A stretch of DNA of 64,000 bases from Pirellulales bacterium (GTDB lineage Bacteria > Planctomycetota > Planctomycetia > Pirellulales > PALSA-1355), in assembly GCA_022844125.1 (NCBI GenBank), contig JALHMI010000003.1, forward strand, positions 62,001 to 126,000. Direction: 5' to 3'. A program made the translations under genes and the position numbers. Shown here one piece after another: positions 52,136-61,825 of this stretch. The notes beneath the pieces were generated by a model. It saw only the letters and a program-made list of their open reading frames with translations. It ran no database searches and was not told where the DNA came from. Positions within the stretch are counted from its first letter, which is position 1. Each line of letters begins with the position of its first letter.

Positions 52136-54279
52136 TACTGAGCGCCTCCCGCGGCGAGCTCCGCCGGCTGATCGCCTTCCACTTTCTGTTTCTTCTTCTC
52201 TTCACGTTCGTTGGACGTCGTGGGCACCCAAGCGAACTGCACGACGAAGTCCCAACGTTTGGCGTCGATGGTCAGATTGCCATCGTTGTCGGGCACTTGG
52301 ACGGGGGTGTACTGCACGTTTTCCGTGAGAATCACCGGGGCGCTGATGCCGAGTTCCTTGATGGGAATCTCGATCTTCGCTCCCTTGGGATCGATGACCG
52401 TTACCACCTTGTTCTGCAGGTTCTCGATCAACGTGTTGTAGAGGTATCGCGACGTGCGATTGAGCGGGTCCTCGTTGTGGAAATGGAAACCGCGCAGTTC
52501 GATAACCCAGCCAGCGCCGGTCGGCCCCGGATCGGGCGTGGCTTCGGCCGGAGCCGACGAGCCGTCTGGAGTGGCGCCGTCCGCAGGCACGGCATTGGAA
52601 TCGTCTGGGGGGGCATTCGAATCGGCGGGCGCACCGTCGGCCGGGGCAGGCTCGCCACCCTCGGCCGGCGCGGCAGGCGCCGCGCTAACTGGGGAGGGCA
52701 TTTTCATCGCGCCCTTGGTCGCGGCGATCCTTTCACCAACGCCCGAGCTGTACCAGGTCGCCAGGTCGGGAAACCATTCGCAGTCCATTTCCGTGATGTG
52801 CAATTCGTTGCGGTCGCCGATCTTTTCCGGACGGGCATCCGGTGGATCGGCAGGCAGGCACTGGCTGAGTGCCATCAGCATCTCGGGCCACAGCCAGCGG
52901 CCTTCGACGTTGCCGACCAGTCCGGCGCCGATTTCGTTGATGCTGGTAAACTCGCCTTTAGCCGTGTCGTAGGCGGTCTTCTTCTGATCGGCTTCGCCTG
53001 CGGCGCTTTCGGCGGCGGCCATGGCCTGCTTGAATTTGTCGGGATGAACGGAGTTCCAAGCACGCCAGTGGCCAAGGAAGTTGATTGTGAGGCCCAGCAG
53101 CAGCGCGGCAACCATGGCCACGGCCCAGGGCTTCTTGTCGCGGATCATCCGCTCGGTGAGCAATTCCGGTGGCAGCAGGTTGGTCGAGAGTTTCGACTGA
53201 TTTAGCCCTTGCAGGGCCAGGCCGTAGCACACGGCAAAGCTGAGCAAGTTCTCCTTGAATTGCGGGGCCTCGACCACGGCCGGACCGACGAGCCCTCGAT
53301 AGCTGGTCACCTCTGACACGTTGTGCCCGAGGTTCTGAGAGAGGTACTTCTGCAGCCCGGCGAGCCGCATGGCGTTACCCAGCGCGATGACGCGGCCAAT
53401 GTTGGCCTCGCGATCGACGCTCTGGAAGAAGTTGATCGAACGCTGGATCTGCGTTAGCAGGTCGTTGAACACCGGCCGCATCGCCTGGTAGACGGCCTTG
53501 GGATCCTCCGCCTGCTGGGCGTTCTTTTTCAGATGCTCGGCCTTGCCGAACGTCAGCCGCAATTGCTTGGTGAGCGCCTTGGTGAAGTGGCTGCCGCCAA
53601 TCGGCACGCTGCGCTGCCAGACCCGGTACCCGTTGGTGACCACCAGATCCGTCGTGTCCGTGCCGAGCGAAATCACCACCACCGAGTCGGGCGGATTCTC
53701 CGGGTCGAACTGATCCGGCGGTGGCAGATCGGCCATCTGGTCGAACACGGTGAAGTTGTAGATCGTCAGCGGCGTGAGCTGCACGATGTCGACTTCGATG
53801 CCGGCGTCTTCGAAGGGCTTGAGCGCGCGCTCGACCTGATCGCGCTTCATCGCGAACAGACCGACTTCGGTCTCCAGCGCGAAGCCGTCCTCGACGCTTC
53901 CCCCTTCCATCTGCTGGTAGTCCCAGACAACGTCTTCCAGCGCGAAGGGGATCTGCTGCCGGGCTTCGTATTTGACGATGTCGGGAATCTTCTTCGACTC
54001 GACCGGCGGCAGCTTGATGAAGCGAGCCAGGCCGCTTTGGCCAGAAACTGAAATGGCGACTTTATCGCCGCGAACGCTGTTGCGCGAGAGAAACAGCTCG
54101 AGCGCCTCGCGCACCAATTCTTCCCGGTCAGCATCGGGCTGACTGAGAAGCATGGGATATTCGATGTAATCGAACGCGTCCGCAATGATCTGATCGTCGA
54201 CTTCGCCGGGGCGGCAGCGCAACGCTTTCAGCGCCGTCTGACCGATATCGATACCCCAAACGGCGTTAGACTTCGCCAT
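52135..54279 (-). CDS. pilM: PilM-PilN-like fusion, actin-like ATPase with periplasmic extension
   Basis: 714 residues. Residues ~1-370 are a PilM/FtsA-like actin-fold ATPase: GIDIGQTALKALR (phosphate 1), SGLARFIKLPPVESKKIPDI, ARQQIPF, VVVISLGTDTTDLVV (phosphate 2, ~203) and VIALGNAMRLAGLQKYLSQ (adenosine). Then NLLPPELLTERMIRDKKPW and a membrane helix at ~382-402, precisely the entry of PilN, followed by ~310 periplasmic residues with a Pro/Ala/Asp-rich linker and GWVIELRGFHFH. PilM and PilN, usually separate and binding each other, are thus joined in one chain. First gene of the operon. Confidence 0.85.
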   Translation of the reverse strand: MAKSNAVWGIDIGQTALKALRCRPGEVDDQIIADAFDYIEYPMLLSQPDADREELVREALELFLSRNSVRGDKVAISVSGQSGLARFIKLPPVESKKIPDIVKYEARQQIPFALEDVVWDYQQMEGGSVEDGFALETEVGLFAMKRDQVERALKPFEDAGIEVDIVQLTPLTIYNFTVFDQMADLPPPDQFDPENPPDSVVVISLGTDTTDLVVTNGYRVWQRSVPIGGSHFTKALTKQLRLTFGKAEHLKKNAQQAEDPKAVYQAMRPVFNDLLTQIQRSINFFQSVDREANIGRVIALGNAMRLAGLQKYLSQNLGHNVSEVTSYRGLVGPAVVEAPQFKENLLSFAVCYGLALQGLNQSKLSTNLLPPELLTERMIRDKKPWAVAMVAALLLGLTINFLGHWRAWNSVHPDKFKQAMAAAESAAGEADQKKTAYDTAKGEFTSINEIGAGLVGNVEGRWLWPEMLMALSQCLPADPPDARPEKIGDRNELHITEMDCEWFPDLATWYSSGVGERIAATKGAMKMPSPVSAAPAAPAEGGEPAPADGAPADSNAPPDDSNAVPADGATPDGSSAPAEATPDPGPTGAGWVIELRGFHFHNEDPLNRTSRYLYNTLIENLQNKVVTVIDPKGAKIEIPIKELGISAPVILTENVQYTPVQVPDNDGNLTIDAKRWDFVVQFAWVPTTSNEREEKKKQKVEGDQPAELAAGGAQ

Positions 54280-54672
54280 TGTCCGATCCCTGTTCCACGT
54301 CGATGTGTATGGTCCGGCTAGCCGCCGGCTATCAACAGGCCAATCGCCCGCGCCAAGCCGTCAGGGTTCCACTGACGACGGCGGTCCGCTGGCCTTGCAA
54401 CCCCGCAATTCGAACGAATCGAGCTGACTAGCTACCGTCAGGGCTGTGCCACCTCTCTTAACCATTCAATTTAGACGTAGGCTCGTCCCAAAGTCAATCA
54501 ATTGCCGGCCGGTTGCAAAGCTTTATGCCACCCGATTTTGAGGCCTGCCGCAAAGCCCTGCGGGAACTCGACGAAGCGGCCCGAGCGGGCTATGGTGGAC
54601 GCTATCCTGGCCCTCGCCAGAACGACCAACTCCCGCACTTGCCGCCGCCCCCTCCGGAACCTGATTATCCCC
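54280..54672. other. Divergent intergenic region, promoters only
   Basis: 393 bases between the PilM-like operon and the GH38-like gene. Holds the - strand promoter at 54468-54497. The part after 54500 can be read in frame with the GH38-like gene, but codon use and lack of a ribosome binding site make that doubtful. Confidence 0.45.
54468..54497 (-). promoter_or_regulatory. Promoter candidate for the PilM/secretin operon
   Basis: On the - strand TTGACT (54492-54497), 18-base spacer, TAAATT (54468-54473); leader of about 180 bases. Confidence 0.45.
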
Positions 54673-57402
54673 ATGAATTTCCGCCAGCTCACGGTCCTGC
54701 TACCCTGCCATAGCCTGGAGGATTTTCCGGCTTATCACGAGGGTGAGGCCGCCGACGAACTGTTGGCCGCCTGGTGTGCACCCTGGCATCCGGCCTTGAT
54801 TGCCGCGGCAGGGGCTCTTCCCACCTGGCAGCGCGTGGACATTCCGCCGGAGAACCTGGTCGAGACGCTGGCCTTCATTCCACCGTTCTGCCTGGATCGG
54901 CTCCCAACCGGGTACGCCGCTCGGGCGGCCGAAGGCGCGGGCGTGCTCGTGTCTGAATCCTCGCTGTCTGCGGCCAATCAGAAGTCACTGGAAGCTCTCG
55001 GAGCACCCGCGCTGGAGATCGACGAGACGCTGGCCGGAGACTTTCAGGCCCTCGGCTTCTGCCGTTTGCAGATCGAACTGCTTACCCGGCAGATGCGCTA
55101 CACGGTGAACGTCGACGAGTCGCACTTTACCGAGCAAGCGCTCGCCGCGGCGCGCGCCACTTGCGAGGGACAAATCGAACAGGCCCGCACGCATTTACAG
55201 CGCTGTTTCGACGCGCTCTATGACGCGCGCAAGCATTTTTATCCAGTCGATGTGTACCTGCTCGACATCACGCTGCTGGCGGAGACCACGCTCGGCCAGC
55301 CGCTCGAAGCGGAACTGGAGCAAGGCGCGCTGCTGAATCTGCTCGCCAGCGGCGAAGTCTTGCAATCGCTCGCCACTGACCATCCAGATTCGTGGCGCAA
55401 GTTGCTGGACGCGGTGAACTATGGCAAGGCCTGCGTCCTGGGAGGCGATGATGTTGAAAGTCCGCTGCCACTGCTGCCCATCGAACGGCTGCTTGAACAC
55501 CTGCGCGGCGGCGTGCTGAAGTACGAAGCGCTCATTGGGCGCCCGCCATACGTTTACGGTCGACGCCGCGCGGGACTGACACCCGTCATGCCGCAACTGC
55601 TGGCAAAGCTGGGCTACCAAGGCGCCCTGCACTTCACGCTGGACGACGGCGCGTTTCCGCTCGGTCCTCAGAGCAAGGTGCGCTGGGAAGGCGTCGAGAC
55701 TAGCGTGATCGATGTTTATGCTCGAGTACCTGCCGAGGCGGCCAAACCGGAGACGTTCCTGGCCCTGTCGCGACTGCTCTCCGATTCGATGGATACCGAT
55801 CATGTGGCGACCGTGGCCTTCGCGCACTGGCCGTCGCAGGCAAGTTCCTGGTACCACATGCTGCGGCGAATCGCGGAGCTCAGCCCGGTGTTGGGCAAGT
55901 TCACGCTGCTCGACGACTACTTCATGCATACGGATATGCCCGGGCGACTGGCGAAGTTCACGGCCGACGACTATCGCACGCCATACTTGAAACAGGCGAT
56001 CATCCGTCGGCAATCCGACCCGATTTCGACCATTGTGGGTGAGCATGAGCGGGCCGCGGAAAAGCTGGCCGTCGGTGCCGTTTCAACAATCGCGCAACTT
56101 TTGGGGGGCAAAGCCGCAGGGGCGAGCGACGCAGATGTTGCGATCGCGGAGCTTTCAGACCGGTTTCCACGCTCCGGGAGTCCGGCCGCGCCGCGGTATC
56201 TGCTGTTCAATCCGGCCCTGGGCACGCAGCGCATTGGCGTTGAATTGTCCGAACTCACGACACTACCCGCGGTGAGTGGGCCTGTCGTGGCGGCCGCGGC
56301 GGCGGGCAGTCGCAAGTTCGCCGTGGTTGATGTGCCGTCGCTGGGCTTTGCCTGGTTGGAAGCAACCGCTGCGGCCCCAATTGCAAGTCGCGACAAATCG
56401 ATCGTAACCGAGAACTCGCTGCGCAACGAGTTCATGGAAGTTCGCATCAGCCGAGCGACGGGCGGCATCCAGGGTTTGTACAACTTCGCTCGTCGCGGAA
56501 ATCAGCTCTCGCAGCAACTTGCTTATCGGATGGGAAGCGCCGGCGGCGAAGCGACATACTCTCTGATGCGCGCAGATAGCATTGACGCGACCGTCGATTG
56601 TTCGGCATATGGGGAAATCGCGAGCCGAGGTGGAATCTACGACGGCGAGCGGCAGTTGGCTCGGTTCGAACAGCGTGTGGGATTGTGGGCCGGTAGCCGG
56701 ACTGTCCAAGTTGAGATCAAGCTGTCAGACGTCGAAGAGCCGCGGGCCGATCCTTGGAACTCGTACCTGGCCGCGCGTTTCGCCTGGCCCGATGAGGCCG
56801 CCACGCTTTATCGCGGCATTGCGGGAGTGCGGCAGGCGACCACCGCGCGCAGGTTTGAATCGCCCGAGTTTATCGATATCGAGAGCGGCACGAGCACGGT
56901 TTCGTTGCTGACCGGCGGGCTGCCGTATCACCGGCGGAGCGAAGGGCGAATGCTCGACTCGCTGCTGGTGGTGCGCGGAGAATCGCGCCGGCAGTTTCGC
57001 TGGGCGCTGGGGGTTGATCTCCCCCATCCGGCCGCGATCGCAATGCAGCACCTCGAACCCAAGATGCTGCGGTTTGAACGCTCCCCTGCCCCGACGGCTG
57101 CCAGCGGCTGGTTCTTTCACGTCGGGGCAAAGAACGTCGTGGCGACCCACTGGGAACCGCTCTTCGACGATGCCGCGGGAAGCGCTGGTGTCGACGCGAT
57201 TAAGGGGTTTCGTGTCCGACTGCTCGAGATCGACGGCAACGCCGGGCGCGTCCCACTGCGGGCGTTCCGCTCGCTGGCCTATGCCCGACAGGTCGACTTC
57301 GTGGGCGAGACGATCCTCGAACTTTACGTCGATGATGATAAAATCATGCTCGATTTCGGGCCCTACGAACTGCTCGAGGTCGAAGCTCATTGGATTCGCT
57401 AA
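54673..57402 (+). CDS. Large GH38-like (alpha-mannosidase-fold) protein
   Basis: 909 residues from ATG 54673; upstream in-frame starts (GTG/ATG to 54502) are possible. The N-terminal ~470 residues look like the GH38/57 barrel (LTVLLPCHSLEDFPAYHEGE, RPPYVYGRRRAGLTPVMPQL, GYQGALHFTLDDGAF, VAFAHWPSQASSWYHML). The C-terminal part resembles the GH38 beta-sandwich (LRNEFMEVRISRATGGIQGL, VGLWAGSRTVQVEIKLSDVE). The usual GH38 catalytic HDxxW and aspartate motifs were not found, so the activity is open. No signal peptide. Next gene cmk follows after 22 bases. Confidence 0.6.
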   Translation: MNFRQLTVLLPCHSLEDFPAYHEGEAADELLAAWCAPWHPALIAAAGALPTWQRVDIPPENLVETLAFIPPFCLDRLPTGYAARAAEGAGVLVSESSLSAANQKSLEALGAPALEIDETLAGDFQALGFCRLQIELLTRQMRYTVNVDESHFTEQALAAARATCEGQIEQARTHLQRCFDALYDARKHFYPVDVYLLDITLLAETTLGQPLEAELEQGALLNLLASGEVLQSLATDHPDSWRKLLDAVNYGKACVLGGDDVESPLPLLPIERLLEHLRGGVLKYEALIGRPPYVYGRRRAGLTPVMPQLLAKLGYQGALHFTLDDGAFPLGPQSKVRWEGVETSVIDVYARVPAEAAKPETFLALSRLLSDSMDTDHVATVAFAHWPSQASSWYHMLRRIAELSPVLGKFTLLDDYFMHTDMPGRLAKFTADDYRTPYLKQAIIRRQSDPISTIVGEHERAAEKLAVGAVSTIAQLLGGKAAGASDADVAIAELSDRFPRSGSPAAPRYLLFNPALGTQRIGVELSELTTLPAVSGPVVAAAAAGSRKFAVVDVPSLGFAWLEATAAAPIASRDKSIVTENSLRNEFMEVRISRATGGIQGLYNFARRGNQLSQQLAYRMGSAGGEATYSLMRADSIDATVDCSAYGEIASRGGIYDGERQLARFEQRVGLWAGSRTVQVEIKLSDVEEPRADPWNSYLAARFAWPDEAATLYRGIAGVRQATTARRFESPEFIDIESGTSTVSLLTGGLPYHRRSEGRMLDSLLVVRGESRRQFRWALGVDLPHPAAIAMQHLEPKMLRFERSPAPTAASGWFFHVGAKNVVATHWEPLFDDAAGSAGVDAIKGFRVRLLEIDGNAGRVPLRAFRSLAYARQVDFVGETILELYVDDDKIMLDFGPYELLEVEAHWIR

Positions 57403-57424
57403 CTTCGGGAACGCCCTCGCTCTC

Positions 57425-58078
57425 ATGATTGTCACCATCGATGGACCGGCCGGCGCTGGCAAAAGCACGATCGCTCGAACGCTCGCCGGGCGGCTGGGTT
57501 TCCGCTTCCTGGACACCGGCGCGATGTATCGTGCGGTCGCCTGGGCGGCGATGGAGCGAGGGCACGACTGGGCCCAGGCTGAAGCGTTGGTAGTACTGGC
57601 CGGCGAGTTGCAGCTCGACGTGGACGAGCAGCATGTGGCCGTCAATGGGCGCGACGTGACTCGCGAAATTCGCACGCCCGAGGTTACCGCAGCCACACAC
57701 TACGCGGCGAATAATCCCGGCGTGCGCGAGATCCTGGTTACGCAGCAGCGGCGCGCGGCCGGGAAAGACGACATTGTGACCGAAGGGCGCGATCAAGGGA
57801 CCGTGGTCTTTCCGCACGCGGAGTGCAAGATTTACCTGACCGCGAGTCCCGAGGAACGGGCTCGGCGGCGGACCAAAGAACTCGTCGCGCGGGGTCAGGC
57901 CACGACCGTCGAGGAGGTGCTGGCCGCGCAGAACCGGCGAGACGCCAGCGACTCATCGCGCGAAGTGGGCCCACTCGTGCCCGCCAGCGATGCGATCGAA
58001 GTCGCCACGGACGGTCTCTCGCCGGACGAGGTGCTCGACCGGCTGGAAGAGCTGGTACGAGGAAAGATGAGCTCATGA
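57425..58078 (+). CDS. cmk: Cytidylate kinase
   Basis: 217 residues. Phosphorylates CMP/dCMP with ATP. P-loop TIDGPAGAGKSTIA, LGFRFLDTGAMYRAV, VTREIRTPEVTAATHYAA (CMP site), RRAAGKDDIVTEGRDQGTVVFP and AECKIYLTASPEERARRR are family signatures. The standard GRDIGT reads GRDQGT. Overlaps plsC by 4 bases (ATGA), so the two are translationally coupled. Confidence 0.96.
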   Translation: MIVTIDGPAGAGKSTIARTLAGRLGFRFLDTGAMYRAVAWAAMERGHDWAQAEALVVLAGELQLDVDEQHVAVNGRDVTREIRTPEVTAATHYAANNPGVREILVTQQRRAAGKDDIVTEGRDQGTVVFPHAECKIYLTASPEERARRRTKELVARGQATTVEEVLAAQNRRDASDSSREVGPLVPASDAIEVATDGLSPDEVLDRLEELVRGKMSS

Positions 58079-58749
58079 CACCTCCCGCCAGGCGCTCGCT
58101 GGGCAATCGAGCCTGGCAGGCATTTCTCAAGTTCGGTTGTCGGCTCGGCGCGGTTTGCGTCTTCAACGTGCGCTGCGAAGGGCGCGATCGCGTGCCGCCA
58201 ACTGGCGGCGGGCTGATGCTCTCGAATCACCAGAGCAATCTCGATCCGGTGCTCGTCGGCCTGGCATGCGATCGCCGGCTGAACTATGTCGCCCGGAAGA
58301 CGCTGTTCAAGTTCGCGCCGTTTCGCTGGTTGATCAATTCGCTGGATGCGATTCCGATCGACCGTGAAGGCACGGGGCTCGAAGGACTCAAGGAAACCCT
58401 CCGGCGGCTGAAGCGCGGCGAGATCGTGCTGTTGTTTCCCGAGGGGACGCGCACGCCCGACGGTGAAGTGCGGCCGATGAAGCCGGGTTTCTGCGCTGTG
58501 GCGCGGCGGAGCGGGTTGCCGCTGTTTCCGGTGGCGCTCGACGGGGCGTGGCAGGCCTGGCCCAGGCAGCGGGTGTTGCCTGGGCGCTCGACCGTGCATA
58601 TTCATTTCGGCGAGGCGATCTCACCGGAGCTGATTCAATCGCTTGACGACGCGCAGCTTACGGCCGAAGTGGAGCGACGAATTCGCGAGTGTCACAAGCT
58701 CGCGCGCGAGGGTCGGCTGCGCGCCGCGCCGCTACTTGCCCTCAAGTAG
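58075..58749 (+). CDS. plsC: 1-acyl-sn-glycerol-3-phosphate acyltransferase
   Basis: 224 residues from ATG 58075. Adds the second acyl chain to lysophosphatidate. Motifs: NHQSNLDP (HX4D, catalytic), then IPIDREG, LFPEGTRTPDG (substrate phosphate site) and LPLFPVALDGAW. Amphipathic N-terminus, no long membrane helix. The cmk-plsC pairing is common in bacteria. Its last 18 bases overlap the 3' end of the convergent lipoprotein gene. Confidence 0.93.
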   Translation: MTPPARRSLGNRAWQAFLKFGCRLGAVCVFNVRCEGRDRVPPTGGGLMLSNHQSNLDPVLVGLACDRRLNYVARKTLFKFAPFRWLINSLDAIPIDREGTGLEGLKETLRRLKRGEIVLLFPEGTRTPDGEVRPMKPGFCAVARRSGLPLFPVALDGAWQAWPRQRVLPGRSTVHIHFGEAISPELIQSLDDAQLTAEVERRIRECHKLAREGRLRAAPLLALK

Positions 58750-60105
58750 CGAAAGCATCTGACCGAAAGCCGTGGCGCCCTCATCGCCGACGTCTTTGAG
58801 CGCGTCATACTCGCGCTTCAGTGGCGTCAGGCTGCCGTCCGCGGCGCAAATTCGCATCATGGCCAGCAGGGGTTCGTTATGGCGGAGGAGATCGAGATAG
58901 CGAAGCATGGCCTTGCGATCGGTCAGCACCGGCTTGGGCAGTAACTTCTGTTCGAGCGCAGTATTGGGTTCCAGCGACCGGCAGGTCATCGTGTAGCCAG
59001 CCGGGTAGGCCTGGCTGTCGGAGAACCGCCATAAAGTCTCGTTGTCGGACATCAGCTCGCCGCTAGTTTCGACCAAAGTGCCGGGCATCTGGTGCTGGTA
59101 CTCGAATTGGCGTTCGGGGCCGAAGTCGGCGCCGTAGATGCCGAGGATACGGACAGCCAGCGGATGTAACGCGGCCTTCATTTCCGCTTCGTCCGAGAAC
59201 TTCTTGGCGAGAACCTGCTTAAAGATGGTGTTCAAACGTTGCGGCTCGACGCCATCCGGCCGGGTCTCGACACCCAGCCATTGCATGAGTTCGGTGATGG
59301 TCTCCGCTGAGGCAGGATCACCATTGCGGCGGCGGAGCCTCTCGACGAACAACTGCTTGATGCGTTGGCCTACGACTTCATTAAGCTCGATGAGCGCGCC
59401 GCTCTCGTCGCGCATCAAAACGCCGTGCCGCTTGAGAATCGTTTCAAACGTCGCGATCAGTACGGCCTCGTCTTGGGGGCGTTTGCGGGTAGCCAGATCG
59501 AAATAAGCATCCGTCAACTCGTGGAACAGGGGTCGCCCTTCCTGGTGCATCCAGTCAACGAGCGGCTGAATGTCGTGATCGTCGCCGTAGGCTTGCTGGA
59601 GGAACTCCTCGGCCAGCGGGATCATGAGTTCTGCCAACTCGTGCCGAGCTTGATGCATGTCGTCGAGCGTCACGACGTCGGTCAGCGTTTCGCGCCAGCG
59701 GTGTTCAGTGACCAGTACGTAGTCGGTGCGTTCGTACTCGCGCTCGAGCGTGCCGTCGGCGATGCCTTCGGGTGCGTCGATGAGCGTTGATTGCGGGAGC
59801 TGGCTGGCCTCGCTGAATTCGCCCCAGGCGGCGAAATAGTCGTGATCTTTGTCGGAAGTTGCGCTGGGCAACTCGGCAATCGCGCTGCGAAACTCGTCAT
59901 GCGGAATCCGAACGGCATAGGTGCTCCCCTGCCACTTGGCAGCGTCGCGAGCTGGTTCCGGTGTTTCCTCGACCGGCTGATAGATCGCGCGGCTCACGCT
60001 GCCATCCGAATGAAGCGTCGTCTCCGCGCGGAAGATTTTCGCTTTGCATCCGCAGACGCAGGATGCCAGCAGGGCCCAGACGAGGCACAACTTAACGCGA
60101 TTCAT
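58732..60105 (-). CDS. Putative lipoprotein, unknown function
   Basis: 457 residues from ATG 60105, with GAGAGGTAC 8 bases upstream; the longer start lacks this. Signal with lipobox LLASC (Cys16), then CKAKIFRAETTLHSDGSVSR. The body is mainly helical and acidic with no recognised domain. The early AETTLHSDGSVSRAIYQP phrase recalls a class of envelope proteins that begin with a beta-strand repeat, but no family is assigned. Confidence 0.65.
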   Translation of the reverse strand: MNRVKLCLVWALLASCVCGCKAKIFRAETTLHSDGSVSRAIYQPVEETPEPARDAAKWQGSTYAVRIPHDEFRSAIAELPSATSDKDHDYFAAWGEFSEASQLPQSTLIDAPEGIADGTLEREYERTDYVLVTEHRWRETLTDVVTLDDMHQARHELAELMIPLAEEFLQQAYGDDHDIQPLVDWMHQEGRPLFHELTDAYFDLATRKRPQDEAVLIATFETILKRHGVLMRDESGALIELNEVVGQRIKQLFVERLRRRNGDPASAETITELMQWLGVETRPDGVEPQRLNTIFKQVLAKKFSDEAEMKAALHPLAVRILGIYGADFGPERQFEYQHQMPGTLVETSGELMSDNETLWRFSDSQAYPAGYTMTCRSLEPNTALEQKLLPKPVLTDRKAMLRYLDLLRHNEPLLAMMRICAADGSLTPLKREYDALKDVGDEGATAFGQMLSLLEGK

Positions 60106-60239
60106 ACAAGTACCTCTCGCCTGTCTAAGCCGGGCCACGATTAGCCGCTTGCGCAGGTGCCTTCCGGAACAAGTCTCGCTATCCTACTAAGAGTATACGG
60201 CGATCACAGGTATTCCCAGAATTTTCATAGAAAACCCCC

Positions 60240-60662
60240 ATGTGGCAGCAACGCACAATCCAGCTTCCGGCCTTTTCCCGCGGTTTTCACCTGGCGACGG
60301 ATCGCGTCGTCGACGCATTTCCGGAGCTGCGCAAAGTCCGCGTGGGTCTGCTGCATGTATTCATTCAGCACACCTCGGCATCGGTCATGATCAACGAGAA
60401 CGCCGACCCCGACGTGCCGGTTGACCTCGAAGCGTCGTTCAATGCGATCGCGCCCGAGGACTTTGACTACACGCACACGATTGAAGGGCCCGACGACATG
60501 CCGGCGCATGTGAAGGCCGCGATGCTCGGCTCCAGCGTGACGGTCCCCGTCGGCGAGGGGCGGCTGCTGCTCGGCACCTGGCAGGGGATTTATCTGTGTG
60601 AGCATCGCAATCGCGCGGCAGGACGCCGGCTGGTGCTCACGCTGCAAGGTGAAGCGGGCTAG
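60240..60662 (+). CDS. yjbQ: YjbQ/UPF0047 family protein
   Basis: 140 residues, full length. Family phrases: GLLHVFIQHTSASVMINEN, DPDVPVDLE, EGPDDMPAHVKAAMLGSSV, VPVGEGRLLLGTWQGIYLCE and HRN near the end. Members have weak thiamine-phosphate synthase activity in vitro; physiological role unclear. Divergent from the lipoprotein gene; ends 16 bases before holB. Confidence 0.95.
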   Translation: MWQQRTIQLPAFSRGFHLATDRVVDAFPELRKVRVGLLHVFIQHTSASVMINENADPDVPVDLEASFNAIAPEDFDYTHTIEGPDDMPAHVKAAMLGSSVTVPVGEGRLLLGTWQGIYLCEHRNRAAGRRLVLTLQGEAG

Positions 60663-60678
60663 CGCTGCCGCCTGAGCC

Positions 60679-61755
60679 TCACATGCCGCCGTAGCTGGCC
60701 ACTGGCTGCCCGGACAGGATTCTCGCGAGATCGTCTAACCAGCACTCGAGCAGCGTCGTCTGATGCGCGTTGCGATCAACGTGGTTCAGTGCTTCAAGCG
60801 ACCGCTCGATGCAATCTGCGGCTGTCTCGGCGTCGCCCGGTTGTTTGTTGGCCGCTTGCAGGACATAACGGCGCAACTCGTCGTCTCCAAGCGGATCGGC
60901 GCCGGCCCGCACACGCAAAAGTTGCCGGTGAAACTCCACGGCAAAGCCAATCAACTGCCGGGCCCGAGCGCGTCGTGGCTGAGCTTCCTTGCCGGCGGTT
61001 TCCACGAATGGCACCAACGACGCCGCGAGCTGCACGCTGGCGAACTGCGGAGCCGCAAGTGCCTCGAGCAATGTGGAGCGGAATGCCCACAGGTCCTCAT
61101 CCGCCAGAGCAACGGCGCGCTCAATGCTCCCCTCGGAAATGCCTGCCAGTCGTTCGGCCTCGGCCGCATCGGCAGCCAGTCCGCGCGCGAGCAGTATCTC
61201 GGCAACGGCTGCCGGATCCAGAGGGCGGAAACGAATGAGCTGCGCGCGCGAGCGGATCGTCGGCAGTTGCCGTTCGGGGCTGGTGCCAATCAGGATCAGC
61301 ACCGAGTTCGGCGGCGGCTCCTCAAGCGTCTTGAGCAGGCAGTTCGCGCCTTCTTCATTGAGATGGTCCGCATCGTCGATGATCGCGATTTTGCGGCCGC
61401 CCATGAACGGCTTCAGCGCGATATCGTGGCACAATCCTTCGCGCATCCGATGTTCTTTGTCGCCGATCAACAGGGACACCGGAATGTCGCTCTTTTCGGG
61501 CGGCTTTTCAATGATGATCAGATCGGGATGCGTGTGTGAACTGGCCTGCACGCACGAATCGCAGCGACCACAAGGATTCAGCTCCGCGCCGGCGTAGGGG
61601 CATAAGAGTGCTTGGGCCAGGCGTTCGGCGAACAGCCGCTTGCCGATGCCCGCGGGACCGGCGAAGAGGAAAGTGCTTGCCAACCGGCCGCGCCCCAGCG
61701 CGCGGCGGAACTGCTCAATCACTTCATCGTGCCCTTGTACTGCCTGCCACGTCAT
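60679..61755 (-). CDS. holB: DNA polymerase III delta-prime subunit
   Basis: 358 residues. AAA+ clamp-loader subunit: AGPAGIGKRLFAERLAQAL (Walker A with Arg after Lys), zinc module CGRCDSCVQASSHTHPDL, IAIIDDADHLNEEGANCLLKTLEEPP, and sensor region LIGTSPERQLPTIRSRAQ. The GK-R P-loop agrees with delta-prime, which does not hydrolyse ATP. Loads the sliding clamp with DnaX and delta. No immediate tmk neighbour. Confidence 0.93.
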   Translation of the reverse strand: MTWQAVQGHDEVIEQFRRALGRGRLASTFLFAGPAGIGKRLFAERLAQALLCPYAGAELNPCGRCDSCVQASSHTHPDLIIIEKPPEKSDIPVSLLIGDKEHRMREGLCHDIALKPFMGGRKIAIIDDADHLNEEGANCLLKTLEEPPPNSVLILIGTSPERQLPTIRSRAQLIRFRPLDPAAVAEILLARGLAADAAEAERLAGISEGSIERAVALADEDLWAFRSTLLEALAAPQFASVQLAASLVPFVETAGKEAQPRRARARQLIGFAVEFHRQLLRVRAGADPLGDDELRRYVLQAANKQPGDAETAADCIERSLEALNHVDRNAHQTTLLECWLDDLARILSGQPVASYGGM

Positions 61756-61825
61756 CCGTGTGCTTCCTGTTGCTCATCCCAGAATCAGTCGCTCGGCTCA
61801 TTGTAGCGGTAAAGTTCGCCAGCGC

